NCBI GenBank assembly: GCA_965206355.1
Contig: OZ242212.1
Coordinates: forward strand, 372,001-436,000
Source of the DNA: Spongiihabitans sp965206355
GTDB lineage: Bacteria; Pseudomonadota; Gammaproteobacteria; Arenicellales; Poriferihabitantaceae
Length of the DNA: 64,000 bases
Direction: 5' to 3'
Shown here: positions 36,712 to 45,695 of the stretch, piece after piece
How positions within the stretch are numbered: position 1 is the first letter of the stretch
Layout: each line of letters starts with the position of its first letter
The notes under the pieces: generated by a model
Databases searched by the model: none
The model's input: the letters and a program-made list of their open reading frames with translations, nothing else
What the model was told of the DNA's origin: nothing
Translations under genes and position numbers: made by a program

Positions 36712-37134
36712 TTAACGGCGCATTATTAACGCATCCTTTGTCTCTCCACGGCGTGAATAATATTCTGACCGCTTACCCAGCATACTAAATCCGAGTCGTG
36801 AGTATAGTGCCTGAGCAATCCGATTTCCTGACCTAACTTCAAGCCAGCTATCAGTTATAACGGAAAATTCCTTGCGACCTAAAACATGTTGCAACAAATA
36901 GCGACCCAATCCTTGCCCTTGATGTTGGTCGGCGATAAGCAGATCAAACTGATCGCCGACTACCCAAACAACACAATAGCCATAAATTTCCTTTTTCCGT
37001 ACAGCCTTAAAGCAACGATGCACTGATTGCACACTGTCATACAGTCTGTTTTCATCCCAGCCATATTGGCACAAGCGCGCTTCCATACTCGGCAATCCGC
37101 GGCACATCGTCAACGGTAATTTTTTCAACAGCAA
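36712..37134 (-). CDS. rimI: Ribosomal-protein-alanine N-acetyltransferase RimI-like
   Basis: GNAT enzyme that acetylates the N-terminal alanine of ribosomal protein S18. The acetyl-CoA motif is DQHQGQGLGRYLLQHVL. A C-terminal SWLEVRSGNRIAQALYSRLG followed by FSMLGKRSEYY is the RimI signature. It follows the uracil-DNA glycosylase gene on the same strand (27 bp), a frequent pairing. The true start may be a little further upstream, overlapping its neighbour. Confidence 0.82.
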   Translation of the reverse strand: MLLKKLPLTMCRGLPSMEARLCQYGWDENRLYDSVQSVHRCFKAVRKKEIYGYCVVWVVGDQFDLLIADQHQGQGLGRYLLQHVLGRKEFSVITDSWLEVRSGNRIAQALYSRLGFSMLGKRSEYYSRRGETKDALIMRR

Positions 37135-37161
37135 GCTGTTGGGGTTTGGCTGTGGCTGATT

Positions 37162-38004
37162 TTATGACTCAGAATTAACGGCAGATCCAGCGACAATAGC
37201 TTGGGCTAACAACAAGTCCTCCCAGACTTTGAACTTTTGTCCCGGACTTCTTAACAAGTAAGCCGGGTGGTAGGTAATTATCATCGGGGTATTGGCGACA
37301 CCATAGTGATGTACCTTGCCGCGCAATTTCGCAAGCGGTTCGCTGGTTTTTAGCAATGCCTGTGCACTGACCCGACCCAATGCGACAATGATTTTGGGTT
37401 TAACCAGTGCTAATTGACGATGCAAATAAGGCTCACACGCTGCCACTTCTTCGGCGATTGGGTCTCGATTCGCTGGTGGACGACATTTAATCACATTGGC
37501 AATAAATACATTGCTACGCTGCATCTGTAAAGCGGCGATTATGGTATCCAGTAATTGACCTGCCCTGCCAACAAAAGGCAACCCCTGTTGATCCTCATTT
37601 TGCCCGGGGGCTTCGCCAATGAACATCCATTCTGCGTCGCGACTCCCCGCCCCGGCAACCGCTTTAATACGGGTTGTATGCAGTTGACAACGCTGGCAGT
37701 GATTAACTTCCCCTGCCACTTTATCCAAACTGTCCGGCAGATTATCTGCGACATTCGCAGTGAGTTCAGGTTGTGCCCTCCGCACAGAACTTTTCGGTTC
37801 GGCTAACGGTTCCACACTTTGAGCTGCTACCACTGCATCATCAATGCGCATATCAGATTGATCGCCAGATTGATTGTTAGGCGGATTTTTAAGAGAATCA
37901 CCAGACTGCGCGATATATTCAGTCGTTTGCCGATTCCTGCGCTGCCAGATATCCACCCCCATTTTGTCGAGGACTTCTAACTGGTAGTCATCAAGATCGG
38001 GCAT
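37162..38004 (-). CDS. Type 4 (iron-sulfur) uracil-DNA glycosylase family protein
   Basis: Removes uracil from DNA. The 280-residue protein has a divergent N-terminal 100-residue extension (typical of proteobacterial 'DNA polymerase-related' homologues). The catalytic domain includes CQRCQLH and KCRPPANRDP, with cysteines that would bind a 4Fe-4S cluster. The core motif is FIGEAPGQNEDQQGLPFVGR. MIITYHPAYLLR contains the second catalytic motif. It is upstream of rimI. Confidence 0.9.
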   Translation of the reverse strand: MPDLDDYQLEVLDKMGVDIWQRRNRQTTEYIAQSGDSLKNPPNNQSGDQSDMRIDDAVVAAQSVEPLAEPKSSVRRAQPELTANVADNLPDSLDKVAGEVNHCQRCQLHTTRIKAVAGAGSRDAEWMFIGEAPGQNEDQQGLPFVGRAGQLLDTIIAALQMQRSNVFIANVIKCRPPANRDPIAEEVAACEPYLHRQLALVKPKIIVALGRVSAQALLKTSEPLAKLRGKVHHYGVANTPMIITYHPAYLLRSPGQKFKVWEDLLLAQAIVAGSAVNSES

Positions 38005-38036
38005 TATGATATGTCCACGCTGTCTATTGTCAGGTT

Positions 38037-39614
38037 TTATATTGCCTGCGCCAACTGCGGATGAGTTCTGGTTTTAGTGCTGAACAGTTTATTCAGCGCA
38101 TTGATATATGACTTCGCCGAGGCAATAATAATATCCAGATCGGCACCGTGACCATTGACGATAAAACCGTCTTTCTCCAATCGCACACTCACCTCGCCCT
38201 GTGCATCGGTGCCGCTGGTTATGCTGTTCACCGAGTACAACTGCAAAGTGCTACCGGAGTTAATAATTTTCTCTATCGCCTTAAACGCCGCATCTACCGC
38301 ACCATTACCGACTTGTTCGGCTTCAACTTCAGTGCCATCCATCATCATAACCACTTTCGCACTGGGCGTCTGACCGGTCTCAGAGCGGGTTTGTAGATAC
38401 TGGAGTGTAAAGCGATCATTCTCTGCCTCATTGCCTGATTCGGTCACCAGTGCTTGCAGATCATCGTCAAAGATTTCATGTTTTTTATCTGCCATACTCT
38501 TGAAACGCACAAATGTTTCATTCAATTCGTCCTCAGAAGCAAACTCAAGTCCCAGCGTTTTCAATCGTTGTTTGAACGCATTTCTGCCCGAATGTTTTCC
38601 TAACACCATACGATTTGAACCCCAGCCAACGGCTTCCGCAGACATTATTTCATAAGTCTCCCGCGCTTTGATGATGCCGTCCTGATGTATCCCCGCTTCG
38701 TGAGCAAACGCATTCACACCGACTATCGCCTTATTCGGTTGCACTGGGAATCCGGTGATATTGGACACCAGTTTGCTAGCAGATACGATTTGAGTGGTAT
38801 CCAGATGGGTATCGCAAGCAAATTCATCCTGTCGGGTACGCACTGCCATAACAATTTCTTCGAGGGCAGCATTACCCGCACGTTCACCCAATCCATTGAC
38901 CGTGCATTCAACCTGACGCGCACCTGCTGCTACCGCCGCCAACGAATTTGCAACCGCTAACCCAAGATCGTTATGACAGTGTGCGGAAAAAACAGCCTGG
39001 TCCGAATTCGGAATTTCTGCAATCAACTTTCGGATTAGTTTGCCAAATTGAGCGGGCAAATTGTAGCCCACGGTATCGGCAATGTTGATGGTTCTCGCGC
39101 CGGCTTTAATGGCCTGTTCGATGACTCGACACAGGAAATCAAATTCCGAGCGACCGGCATCTTCCGGAGAAAACTCAACATCGTCAGTATAACCTCTCGC
39201 CTGCTTGATGGCAGCAACGGCACATTCAAGAACCTGTTGCGGCTGCATACGCAATTTATGTTGCATGTGAATTGGCGAAGTGGCGATAAAGGCATGGATT
39301 CGACCCGATTGTGCTGATTTAAGGGCAACACCTGCCTGTGCCACGTCATTAGGGTTGGCACGCGCTAAACCACATACCGTGCTGTCTTTAATCAGCTTGG
39401 CGATGGCTTGCACAGAATTAAAATCACCCGGGCTGGCTGCAGGAAACCCGGCTTCAATAACATCCACTCGCATTTTTTCCAGCAACCGCGCGATTCGGAT
39501 TTTCTCTTCCTGAGTCATTGACGCGCCGGGACTCTGCTCGCCGTCTCTTAATGTGGTATCAAAAATAATTAACTTTTCTTTTTCAGTCTTGCTTGTTTGA
39601 GTATTGCTTTTCAT
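38037..39614 (-). CDS. leuA: 2-isopropylmalate synthase
   Basis: First committed step of leucine biosynthesis: condensation of acetyl-CoA and 2-ketoisovalerate. The 525-residue protein begins IIFDTTLRDGEQSPGASMT, the catalytic HMGL-like motif. FSAHCHNDLGLAVANSL contains metal-binding histidines, and NGLGERAGNAALEE is typical. The C-terminal regulatory LeuA dimer domain (about 395-510) is intact, so leucine feedback inhibition is likely. A short Leu-rich frame lies upstream (see 39702-39773). Confidence 0.96.
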   Translation of the reverse strand: MKSNTQTSKTEKEKLIIFDTTLRDGEQSPGASMTQEEKIRIARLLEKMRVDVIEAGFPAASPGDFNSVQAIAKLIKDSTVCGLARANPNDVAQAGVALKSAQSGRIHAFIATSPIHMQHKLRMQPQQVLECAVAAIKQARGYTDDVEFSPEDAGRSEFDFLCRVIEQAIKAGARTINIADTVGYNLPAQFGKLIRKLIAEIPNSDQAVFSAHCHNDLGLAVANSLAAVAAGARQVECTVNGLGERAGNAALEEIVMAVRTRQDEFACDTHLDTTQIVSASKLVSNITGFPVQPNKAIVGVNAFAHEAGIHQDGIIKARETYEIMSAEAVGWGSNRMVLGKHSGRNAFKQRLKTLGLEFASEDELNETFVRFKSMADKKHEIFDDDLQALVTESGNEAENDRFTLQYLQTRSETGQTPSAKVVMMMDGTEVEAEQVGNGAVDAAFKAIEKIINSGSTLQLYSVNSITSGTDAQGEVSVRLEKDGFIVNGHGADLDIIIASAKSYINALNKLFSTKTRTHPQLAQAI

Positions 39615-39701
39615 GCTATTGCCTGTCTGACTATGTGAATAATATACTTCGTCTTCTGCCTTGCGGGCAGAAAATTGTGTTTTAGCGGATGAGGGTAGGA
39701 G

Positions 39702-39773
39702 TTATTGCGCTGAAAAGCGCAGTAGCCGAACAGGCAGGAGTAACGAAGCAGTCGCCACGGGAATGCTCAGCAT
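39702..39773 (-). promoter_or_regulatory. Candidate leu leader peptide upstream of leuA
   Basis: A 23-codon frame 88 bp upstream of leuA starting MLSIPVATASLLLPVRLLRF has six leucines, including LLL and LL runs. Hairpins follow (TGCGC/GCGCA around its stop and CTGCC/GGCAG near 39660), but no T-tract terminator is visible. Leu-rich leaders control leu operons by attenuation in some proteobacteria. This could be chance. Confidence 0.25.
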
Positions 39774-39881
39774 AACAACCCGCCTATTAGCTTGTGGCAA
39801 TAATGAAAAGATTTTCACGACATTATCCATAGGCAGTAGTCTATAAAACCAATAGCCATGTTGCAAGCCCTAATTTCGCTT

Positions 39882-40400
39882 TGTGTTACGAGTAAATTAT
39901 CTGTTTTATTAATTAGTATGTAACCTGTCCGGTTTATGCTTCCGATTTTGGGGCACTATTGGCAACTACCACAAGATCAACATCGCTACCATTACCTCAA
40001 AGCCAGGCTGAAGGTAGTTAAGCACCTGGACGGGACAATCGCCATTTATCATGGCTCGCGTTGATTAGGGCGATATACGGCTACGGGTAAATGGATTCAG
40101 CACAACAAAGAAAACCGGCAGGTTGCATGACTTAATCTTCGCAACTTTTCCGCGGGTGATTCTGCTACGGACTACCTCCTTATGCTATATCACCCGCGTT
40201 ATTCAAAGCGGACAGTGTGAGACCTTTGCACGAAAGCCCTTTCACCTGCATGCTACGTTAAAAACGTACTCAATCGGTCATTTATAAGCATAAACTCCCT
40301 CATTCCGTGCGTTTTTGCCTTACCTGAAAGCAAAATCATCTTCCGTGCAAAGGTCTCAGTGTATGTGTTAATTGTCCGGACCGTTCTATTTACTTCTAAC
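39882..40400 (+). mobile_element. Degenerate transposase remnant, copy 2 (internally deleted, hosts MITE copy 6)
   Basis: Inverted near-copy of 27668-28133. Compared with copy 1 it lacks about 115 bp between GGGGCACTA and TTGGCAACTACC, near 39955-39965. It also has an in-frame TGA where copy 1 reads arginine in GSRRLERY. Near its 3' side MITE copy 6 is inserted, followed by the shared end CTATTTACTTCTAAC. Both copies are non-functional. Confidence 0.6.
40219..40357 (+). mobile_element. MITE copy 6 (short form, 139 bp)
   Basis: Ends GAGACCTTTGCACG and CGTGCAAAGGTCTC. Perfect 5-bp duplication AGTGT at 40214-40218 and 40358-40362. It is nested inside the second transposase remnant, so it inserted after that element. 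Confidence 0.93.
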
Positions 40401-40556
40401 ATAAGGAATTGTTGCAAAACGTGCAAACTGCAACAGTCCCGCATTGGTAGCCACCGCGGAGATTTTTCAACGACCTAACCATCCTTATATCCGTCTATTG
40501 CTCAATTCCATTCTCCGCATTCATCAGACAAATCGAAAACTGAGTACAAAACCACA

Positions 40557-40725
40557 GGCGGAGCCTCCGTTACGGTGTTTCCCGGGGTTCGGGAATCGCA
40601 AACCAGTTGCGGACACATAATTCACCACGAGGCTGGTGTCGTGAGTAATAGCAGGACAGCTAGGGCTTTACCAGCAGGGTCTACACCCCTGTTGCTGTGC
40701 TGCGTGGTGATTGCTTGAGTCCGCC
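40557..40725 (+). ncRNA. Candidate structured RNA of unknown class
   Basis: In a gene-free stretch upstream of gltB, several perfect stems nest or follow one another. A closing stem GGCGGA (40557-40562) pairs with TCCGCC (40720-40725). A hairpin TTCCCG/CGGGAA (40579-40595) has a 5-nt loop, and CGCAA/TTGCG lies at 40597-40611. An 8-bp stem TCACCACG (40622-40629) pairs with CGTGGTGA (40703-40710) and encloses CAGGG/CCCTG (40675-40691). An alternative hairpin CACGA/TCGTG (40626-40643) competes with the 8-bp stem. It does not match tRNA, 6S, RNase P, SRP or tmRNA by eye. Strand is uncertain. Confidence 0.35.
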
Positions 40726-40758
40726 GAAGAATTGCGAGCCCAATAAATTAGGGTCTCT

Positions 40759-40789
40759 TTGATTATTGCGGTGATTTATAGCCTATAAT
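40759..40789 (+). promoter_or_regulatory. Putative promoter of gltB
   Basis: TTGATT at 40759-40764 and a perfect TATAAT at 40784-40789, with a longish 19-bp spacer. It lies about 190 bp before the gltB start and just downstream of the structured region. No other sequence in this leader looks better. Confidence 0.35.
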
Positions 40790-40979
40790 AATAGTTGGTT
40801 GCATTGGTTTATTTTTGTTGCACAATATGTTGCATAATGTATTGACTGCGGTAGTGAACCGATAATAGGCAATCAGTGGACAATAAACCACGGCGAATAA
40901 ACCGAAGAACTCGCTTGCTAGATTTTTCTGGCTGGCGGGTTTTTCTTTCTGAACCTAAATATTTTATATTGAAAAGAGT

Positions 40980-43900
40980 TTGAACTCATCCTATCCAAAA
41001 AAGCAGGGGCTGTACGATCCGGGCAATGAACACGATTCCTGCGGGGTCGGATTTGTCGCTAACATTGACGGACAGCGTAGCCATCAGATTATCGAAAACG
41101 GTCTGGAGATACTTAAAAACCTGTTTCATCGAGGTGCCGTTGGTGCGGATCATAAGGCGGGTGATGGTGTCGGTGTGCTGTTGCAGATTTCTGACAGGTT
41201 TTTTCGCAAGGTGGTTGCGGCCGAACTGCCGGCTGTCGGCTTCTATGCCGTGGGAATGATGTTTATGGGTAAAGGCAAGAATGCCGATCATGAGGCAGAG
41301 AAGCAGGTGGTTGAGCAAGCCATTGTTGAGCAGGGGCAAAGTGTTTTGTGCTGGCGCAAAGTGCCAGTTGACAACACCGGTTTGGGGGTAAGTGTGTTGC
41401 CCACCGAACCGGATATTTGGCAGGTCATAGTCGGGCGCAACCGCAATCTTGAGGGGCAGGACGATTTTGAGAGAACATTATTTGTTATCCGTAAGCAGAT
41501 TGAAAAGCGCATTCGCCAAGCAGATATTGTCGGCAATGCCGACTTTTATATCACCACGCTATCATCGCGGGTCATCAACTACAAGGGGATGTTGCTTGCC
41601 AATCAGATTGGGGCATACTATCCGGATTTGCTGGATGGGGATATGAGCTCCGCTTTCGCGCTGGTACACCAGCGCTTTTCTACCAATACCTTCCCGACTT
41701 GGGAGCTTTCCCAGCCCTTTAGAATGATTGCGCATAATGGGGAGATTAACACCCTGCGTGGCAACATCAATTGGATGGCAGCACGAAAAAACACCCTGTT
41801 TTCCGATGTGCTGGGTGATGACATAAACAAAGTTTGGCCGATTATTGCCGATGGGCAATCGGACTCTGCCGCTTTTGATAATGCGCTGGAGTTACTGGTT
41901 GCGGGCGGCTATTCGCTGGCACATGCGATGATGATGTTGATTCCAGAAGCCTGGTCAGGGAATAACCTGATGGATCCGCAACGGCGGGCTTTTTATGAAT
42001 ATCATGCGGCATTGATGGAACCTTGGGATGGCCCGGCGGCAGTTGCTTTTACCGATGGTAAGCAGATTGGCGCGATTCTGGATCGTAATGGATTGCGACC
42101 GGCACGTTATTTGATTACCAAAGATAATATGGTGGTTATGGCATCGGAAATGGGAGTATTAGATATCCCGGAAAAAGATATTAAAAAGAAATGGCGACTG
42201 CAACCCGGAAAAATGTTTCTTATTGACCTGCAGCAGGGCAGAATTATTGATGACCATGAAATAAAACACCAGTTGGCAAGTTTGAATAACTATCAGGCAT
42301 GGCTGGATAAAACCCAGATTGAGCTGGGTTCATTACGCATTGCCGTTGGCGCCATGTCGCCGGATGCGGAAACCCTGCTGAAATCCCAGCAGGCATTTGG
42401 CTATACGCAGGAAGATTTGAAATTCCTGCTATTGCCGATGATACAAAAGGCGGAAGAAGCGTTGGGTTCAATGGGCACGGATGTGCCGCCAGCGGTGTTG
42501 TCCAATAAACCAAAACATCTTTCTCATTATTTCAAACAGAACTTTGCGCAGGTTACCAACCCACCGATTGATCCCATTCGTGAAGAATTGGTGATGTCCT
42601 TGTTTTCACTCATCGGCCCAAGACCGAATTTGTTCGGACAAAGCGATGGCGGTCAGGAAATGCGCTTAACGGTGCCGCAACCACTGCTTACCAACAATCA
42701 ACTGGAACGGGTGCGCCAGATTGAGGATCATACTAACGGTGCTTTTTGCACCAAAACCCTGAACCTATGTTATCCCATAACAAAAGCGGCAATACCAAAA
42801 GATGCGCCACGAGAATCGGCGACAAAAGCAAAGACCCGGGGGCTGGAAGAAGCCATTCAACGGTTATGCGAAAAAGCCGAACAGGCGGTATTGCAAAAGG
42901 GCTTTAATATCCTGATTCTATCTGACCGCCAAATGGATACGGATAATCTGGCGATTCCGGCATTGCTGGCCACATCGGCAGTGCACCACCACCTGATACG
43001 CAAAGGGCTGCGCACCGAAACCGGATTGGTGGTCGAGACTGGAGCCTGTCTGGAAGTGCATCACTTTGCGACTCTGGCGGGTTATGGTGCTGAAGCGATA
43101 AACCCCTATCTGGCGTTTGATACCATCAACGCGTTGCTGGATAAGGTGAATGCGCAGACTAATGCGAATAGCAAAGAGGCAAATAGCAAAGGAGTTGATT
43201 TTGAAGAGGCACAACAGCGATATATTTATGCCATCAACAAAGGGCTGAAGAAAGTGATGTCCAAAATGGGCATTTCCACTTATCAATCCTATTGCGGCGC
43301 ACAAATTTTTGATGCGGTCGGATTATCTGAAAAATTTATCGACCGCTATTTCAACGGCACCAGTTCAACCATTCAAGGCATCGGGCTTGAGGAAATTGCA
43401 ACTGATATTTTCACTTGGCATCATCAGGCTTACGGCAATCATCCCTTGTATCGAACCCAACTGGATGCGGGTGGCGATTATGCGTATCGTATGCGCGGTG
43501 AAACACATATCTGGAATCCCGAAACCATCGCCAAATTACAGCATGCGACCCGAGGCAAAAACCCGCAAACATTTGCGGTATTTTCAGATTTGGTTAATAA
43601 ACAGAATAAAGCCCTTTTCAATCTGCGGGGGTTGTTTAAGTTTGAATGGGCGGAGCAGTCGATTGCGCTTGAACAGGTCGAGCCGGCGGCAGAAATTGTC
43701 AAACGATTTGCCACTGGTGCGATGTCATTTGGCTCCATTTCCTCTGAGGCGCATTCTACCCTTGCGCTGGCAATGAATCAGATTGGCGGCAAGTCGAATA
43801 CGGGTGAGGGCGGTGAGGAGCAGGCGCGCTACCGACCCTTGGCAGATGGCACAAACAACCCCAAACGCTCGGCAATAAAACAGATTGCTTCGGGACGGTT

Positions 43901-45695
43901 CGGTGCGACAACCGATTATCTGGTCAACGCCGATGACATTCAAATCAAGATGGCACAGGGCGCAAAGCCCGGCGAAGGCGGTCAGTTGCCTGGACATAAG
44001 GTCAGTGAGCAAATCGCCCGTGTGCGACATTCCATGGCGGGTGTTGGGCTGATATCGCCACCGCCTCATCACGACATCTATTCAATAGAAGATCTGGCAC
44101 AATTAATTTTTGATCTTAAAAACGTCAACCCAGAAGCAAGAATTTCGGTCAAATTAGTATCCGCAGTAGGGGTCGGCACTATCGCTGCCGGCGTATCCAA
44201 GGCGCATGCCGATCACGTTACCATCTCGGGTTATGAAGGTGGCACGGGGGCGAGTCCGCTGACTTCAGTCAAACACGCCGGATCGCCGTGGGAAATTGGG
44301 CTTGCCGAAACCCAGCAGACGCTGGTACGCAATAAATTGCGCGGTCGCATCGCGGTACAGGTTGATGGTGGACTTAGAAGCGGTCGGGATGTCGCTGTTG
44401 CGGCGTTACTGGGTGCAGATGAATTTGGTTTTGCGACAGCACCTTTAATTACTCAGGGCTGCCTGATGATGCGCAAATGTCATCTCAATACCTGCCCAGT
44501 CGGCATCGCAACTCAGGACCCGCTACTTAGAAAAAAATTCACTGGCAAGGCTGAATATGTTGTCAACTATTTTTTCTTCATTGCAGAACAGCTACGACAG
44601 ATTATGGCGAAGCTCGGTTACAGTACGCTCAATGAGATGATTGGTCAGATGGATCGCTTGAAAATGACCGAGGCTATTGAACATTGGAAGGCACAGGGGT
44701 TGGACTATTCAAGAATCCTGACTAAGCCCGAAGTCGATAAAAACGTCGCCGTGTATCAGTGTGAGAAACAACAGCACGGTCTGGAAAATGTGCTTGATCG
44801 TCATATGCTAGCACAGGCAAAAAAGGCACTGCAACAGGCGCAACCCGTTCAAATCGAAACCCGAATATCCAATGTAAATCGTGCCTTTGGAGCAATGCTG
44901 TCCGGAGCGGTTGCCCGAAAATACGGCCATCAGGGTCTTGCCCATGACAGCATCACCATCAAAGCCAAAGGCACTGCCGGTCAGTCGTTTGGTGCATGGC
45001 TTGCCAAAGGCATCACTATCGAGCTGGAAGGTGAAGCGAATGACTATGTTGGTAAGGGTATGTCGGGAGGGAAATTAATTATTTATCCTCCAGCGGACAG
45101 TGGTATCGGTGATGCGCGCGACAACATTATTTTAGGCAATACCGTACTTTATGGTGCGATTAGTGGCGAAGGCTATTTTAATGGGGTGGCTGGCGAACGA
45201 TTCTGTGTGCGTAATTCCGGGGTGATTGCCGTGGTAGAAGGCATTGGTGATCACGGTTGCGAATACATGACTGGTGGCGTTGTGGTGTGCTTAGGTTTGA
45301 CCGGCAGAAACTTTGCCGCAGGGATGTCAGGCGGAATCGCCTATGTCTTGGATGAAGCCGATCAGTTTAACTTGTATTGCAATCAGCAGATGGTGACATT
45401 GGAAGCGGTTGATGAAGATGTTACCGATGAAAATAGCGATAATTTGCTCGAAGCCGACGAGGCGCGACTGCAACAGCTTATTGGTCAACATCGGCATTAT
45501 ACTGGTAGCGACATCGCCAGACGGATACTGGATGACTGGCAGGCGTATCGGCATAAGTTTATCAAAGTGGTTCCGCATGATTTTCGTGATGCACTCTTGA
45601 AAAGACAGCAGACGACTCACTATGAGTCCGAAACCAAGGCACAGCAACAGGGCAAAACAAAAGGGGTAAGCGAAATGGGTAAGCGAAATGGGTAA
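40980..45695 (+). CDS. gltB: Glutamate synthase (NADPH) large subunit
   Basis: Converts glutamine plus 2-oxoglutarate to two glutamates. The start is TTG at 40980 with GAAAAGAG just upstream. The mature enzyme begins at the catalytic cysteine after a 20-residue propeptide, in HDS-CGVGFVANIDG. Order of domains in the 1571 residues: class II glutamine amidotransferase (21-420), central FMN-linked region, FMN-binding synthase barrel (SSEAHSTLALAMNQIGGKSN, GYEGGTGASPL) with 3Fe-4S cysteines in CLMMRKCHLNTCPVG, and C-terminal GXGXG beta-helix (from about 1300). The C-terminus is extended by a 13-bp tandem duplication. Confidence 0.97.
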   Translation: MNSSYPKKQGLYDPGNEHDSCGVGFVANIDGQRSHQIIENGLEILKNLFHRGAVGADHKAGDGVGVLLQISDRFFRKVVAAELPAVGFYAVGMMFMGKGKNADHEAEKQVVEQAIVEQGQSVLCWRKVPVDNTGLGVSVLPTEPDIWQVIVGRNRNLEGQDDFERTLFVIRKQIEKRIRQADIVGNADFYITTLSSRVINYKGMLLANQIGAYYPDLLDGDMSSAFALVHQRFSTNTFPTWELSQPFRMIAHNGEINTLRGNINWMAARKNTLFSDVLGDDINKVWPIIADGQSDSAAFDNALELLVAGGYSLAHAMMMLIPEAWSGNNLMDPQRRAFYEYHAALMEPWDGPAAVAFTDGKQIGAILDRNGLRPARYLITKDNMVVMASEMGVLDIPEKDIKKKWRLQPGKMFLIDLQQGRIIDDHEIKHQLASLNNYQAWLDKTQIELGSLRIAVGAMSPDAETLLKSQQAFGYTQEDLKFLLLPMIQKAEEALGSMGTDVPPAVLSNKPKHLSHYFKQNFAQVTNPPIDPIREELVMSLFSLIGPRPNLFGQSDGGQEMRLTVPQPLLTNNQLERVRQIEDHTNGAFCTKTLNLCYPITKAAIPKDAPRESATKAKTRGLEEAIQRLCEKAEQAVLQKGFNILILSDRQMDTDNLAIPALLATSAVHHHLIRKGLRTETGLVVETGACLEVHHFATLAGYGAEAINPYLAFDTINALLDKVNAQTNANSKEANSKGVDFEEAQQRYIYAINKGLKKVMSKMGISTYQSYCGAQIFDAVGLSEKFIDRYFNGTSSTIQGIGLEEIATDIFTWHHQAYGNHPLYRTQLDAGGDYAYRMRGETHIWNPETIAKLQHATRGKNPQTFAVFSDLVNKQNKALFNLRGLFKFEWAEQSIALEQVEPAAEIVKRFATGAMSFGSISSEAHSTLALAMNQIGGKSNTGEGGEEQARYRPLADGTNNPKRSAIKQIASGRFGATTDYLVNADDIQIKMAQGAKPGEGGQLPGHKVSEQIARVRHSMAGVGLISPPPHHDIYSIEDLAQLIFDLKNVNPEARISVKLVSAVGVGTIAAGVSKAHADHVTISGYEGGTGASPLTSVKHAGSPWEIGLAETQQTLVRNKLRGRIAVQVDGGLRSGRDVAVAALLGADEFGFATAPLITQGCLMMRKCHLNTCPVGIATQDPLLRKKFTGKAEYVVNYFFFIAEQLRQIMAKLGYSTLNEMIGQMDRLKMTEAIEHWKAQGLDYSRILTKPEVDKNVAVYQCEKQQHGLENVLDRHMLAQAKKALQQAQPVQIETRISNVNRAFGAMLSGAVARKYGHQGLAHDSITIKAKGTAGQSFGAWLAKGITIELEGEANDYVGKGMSGGKLIIYPPADSGIGDARDNIILGNTVLYGAISGEGYFNGVAGERFCVRNSGVIAVVEGIGDHGCEYMTGGVVVCLGLTGRNFAAGMSGGIAYVLDEADQFNLYCNQQMVTLEAVDEDVTDENSDNLLEADEARLQQLIGQHRHYTGSDIARRILDDWQAYRHKFIKVVPHDFRDALLKRQQTTHYESETKAQQQGKTKGVSEMGKRNG

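Noticed and set aside
39650..39720. Rho-independent attenuator for leuA
   Set aside because: Hairpins exist but no T-tract follows on the minus strand.
40557..40725. Known riboswitch (cobalamin, TPP, glycine, SAM) or 6S RNA
   Set aside because: Class-specific conserved boxes were not found; structure alone does not assign it.
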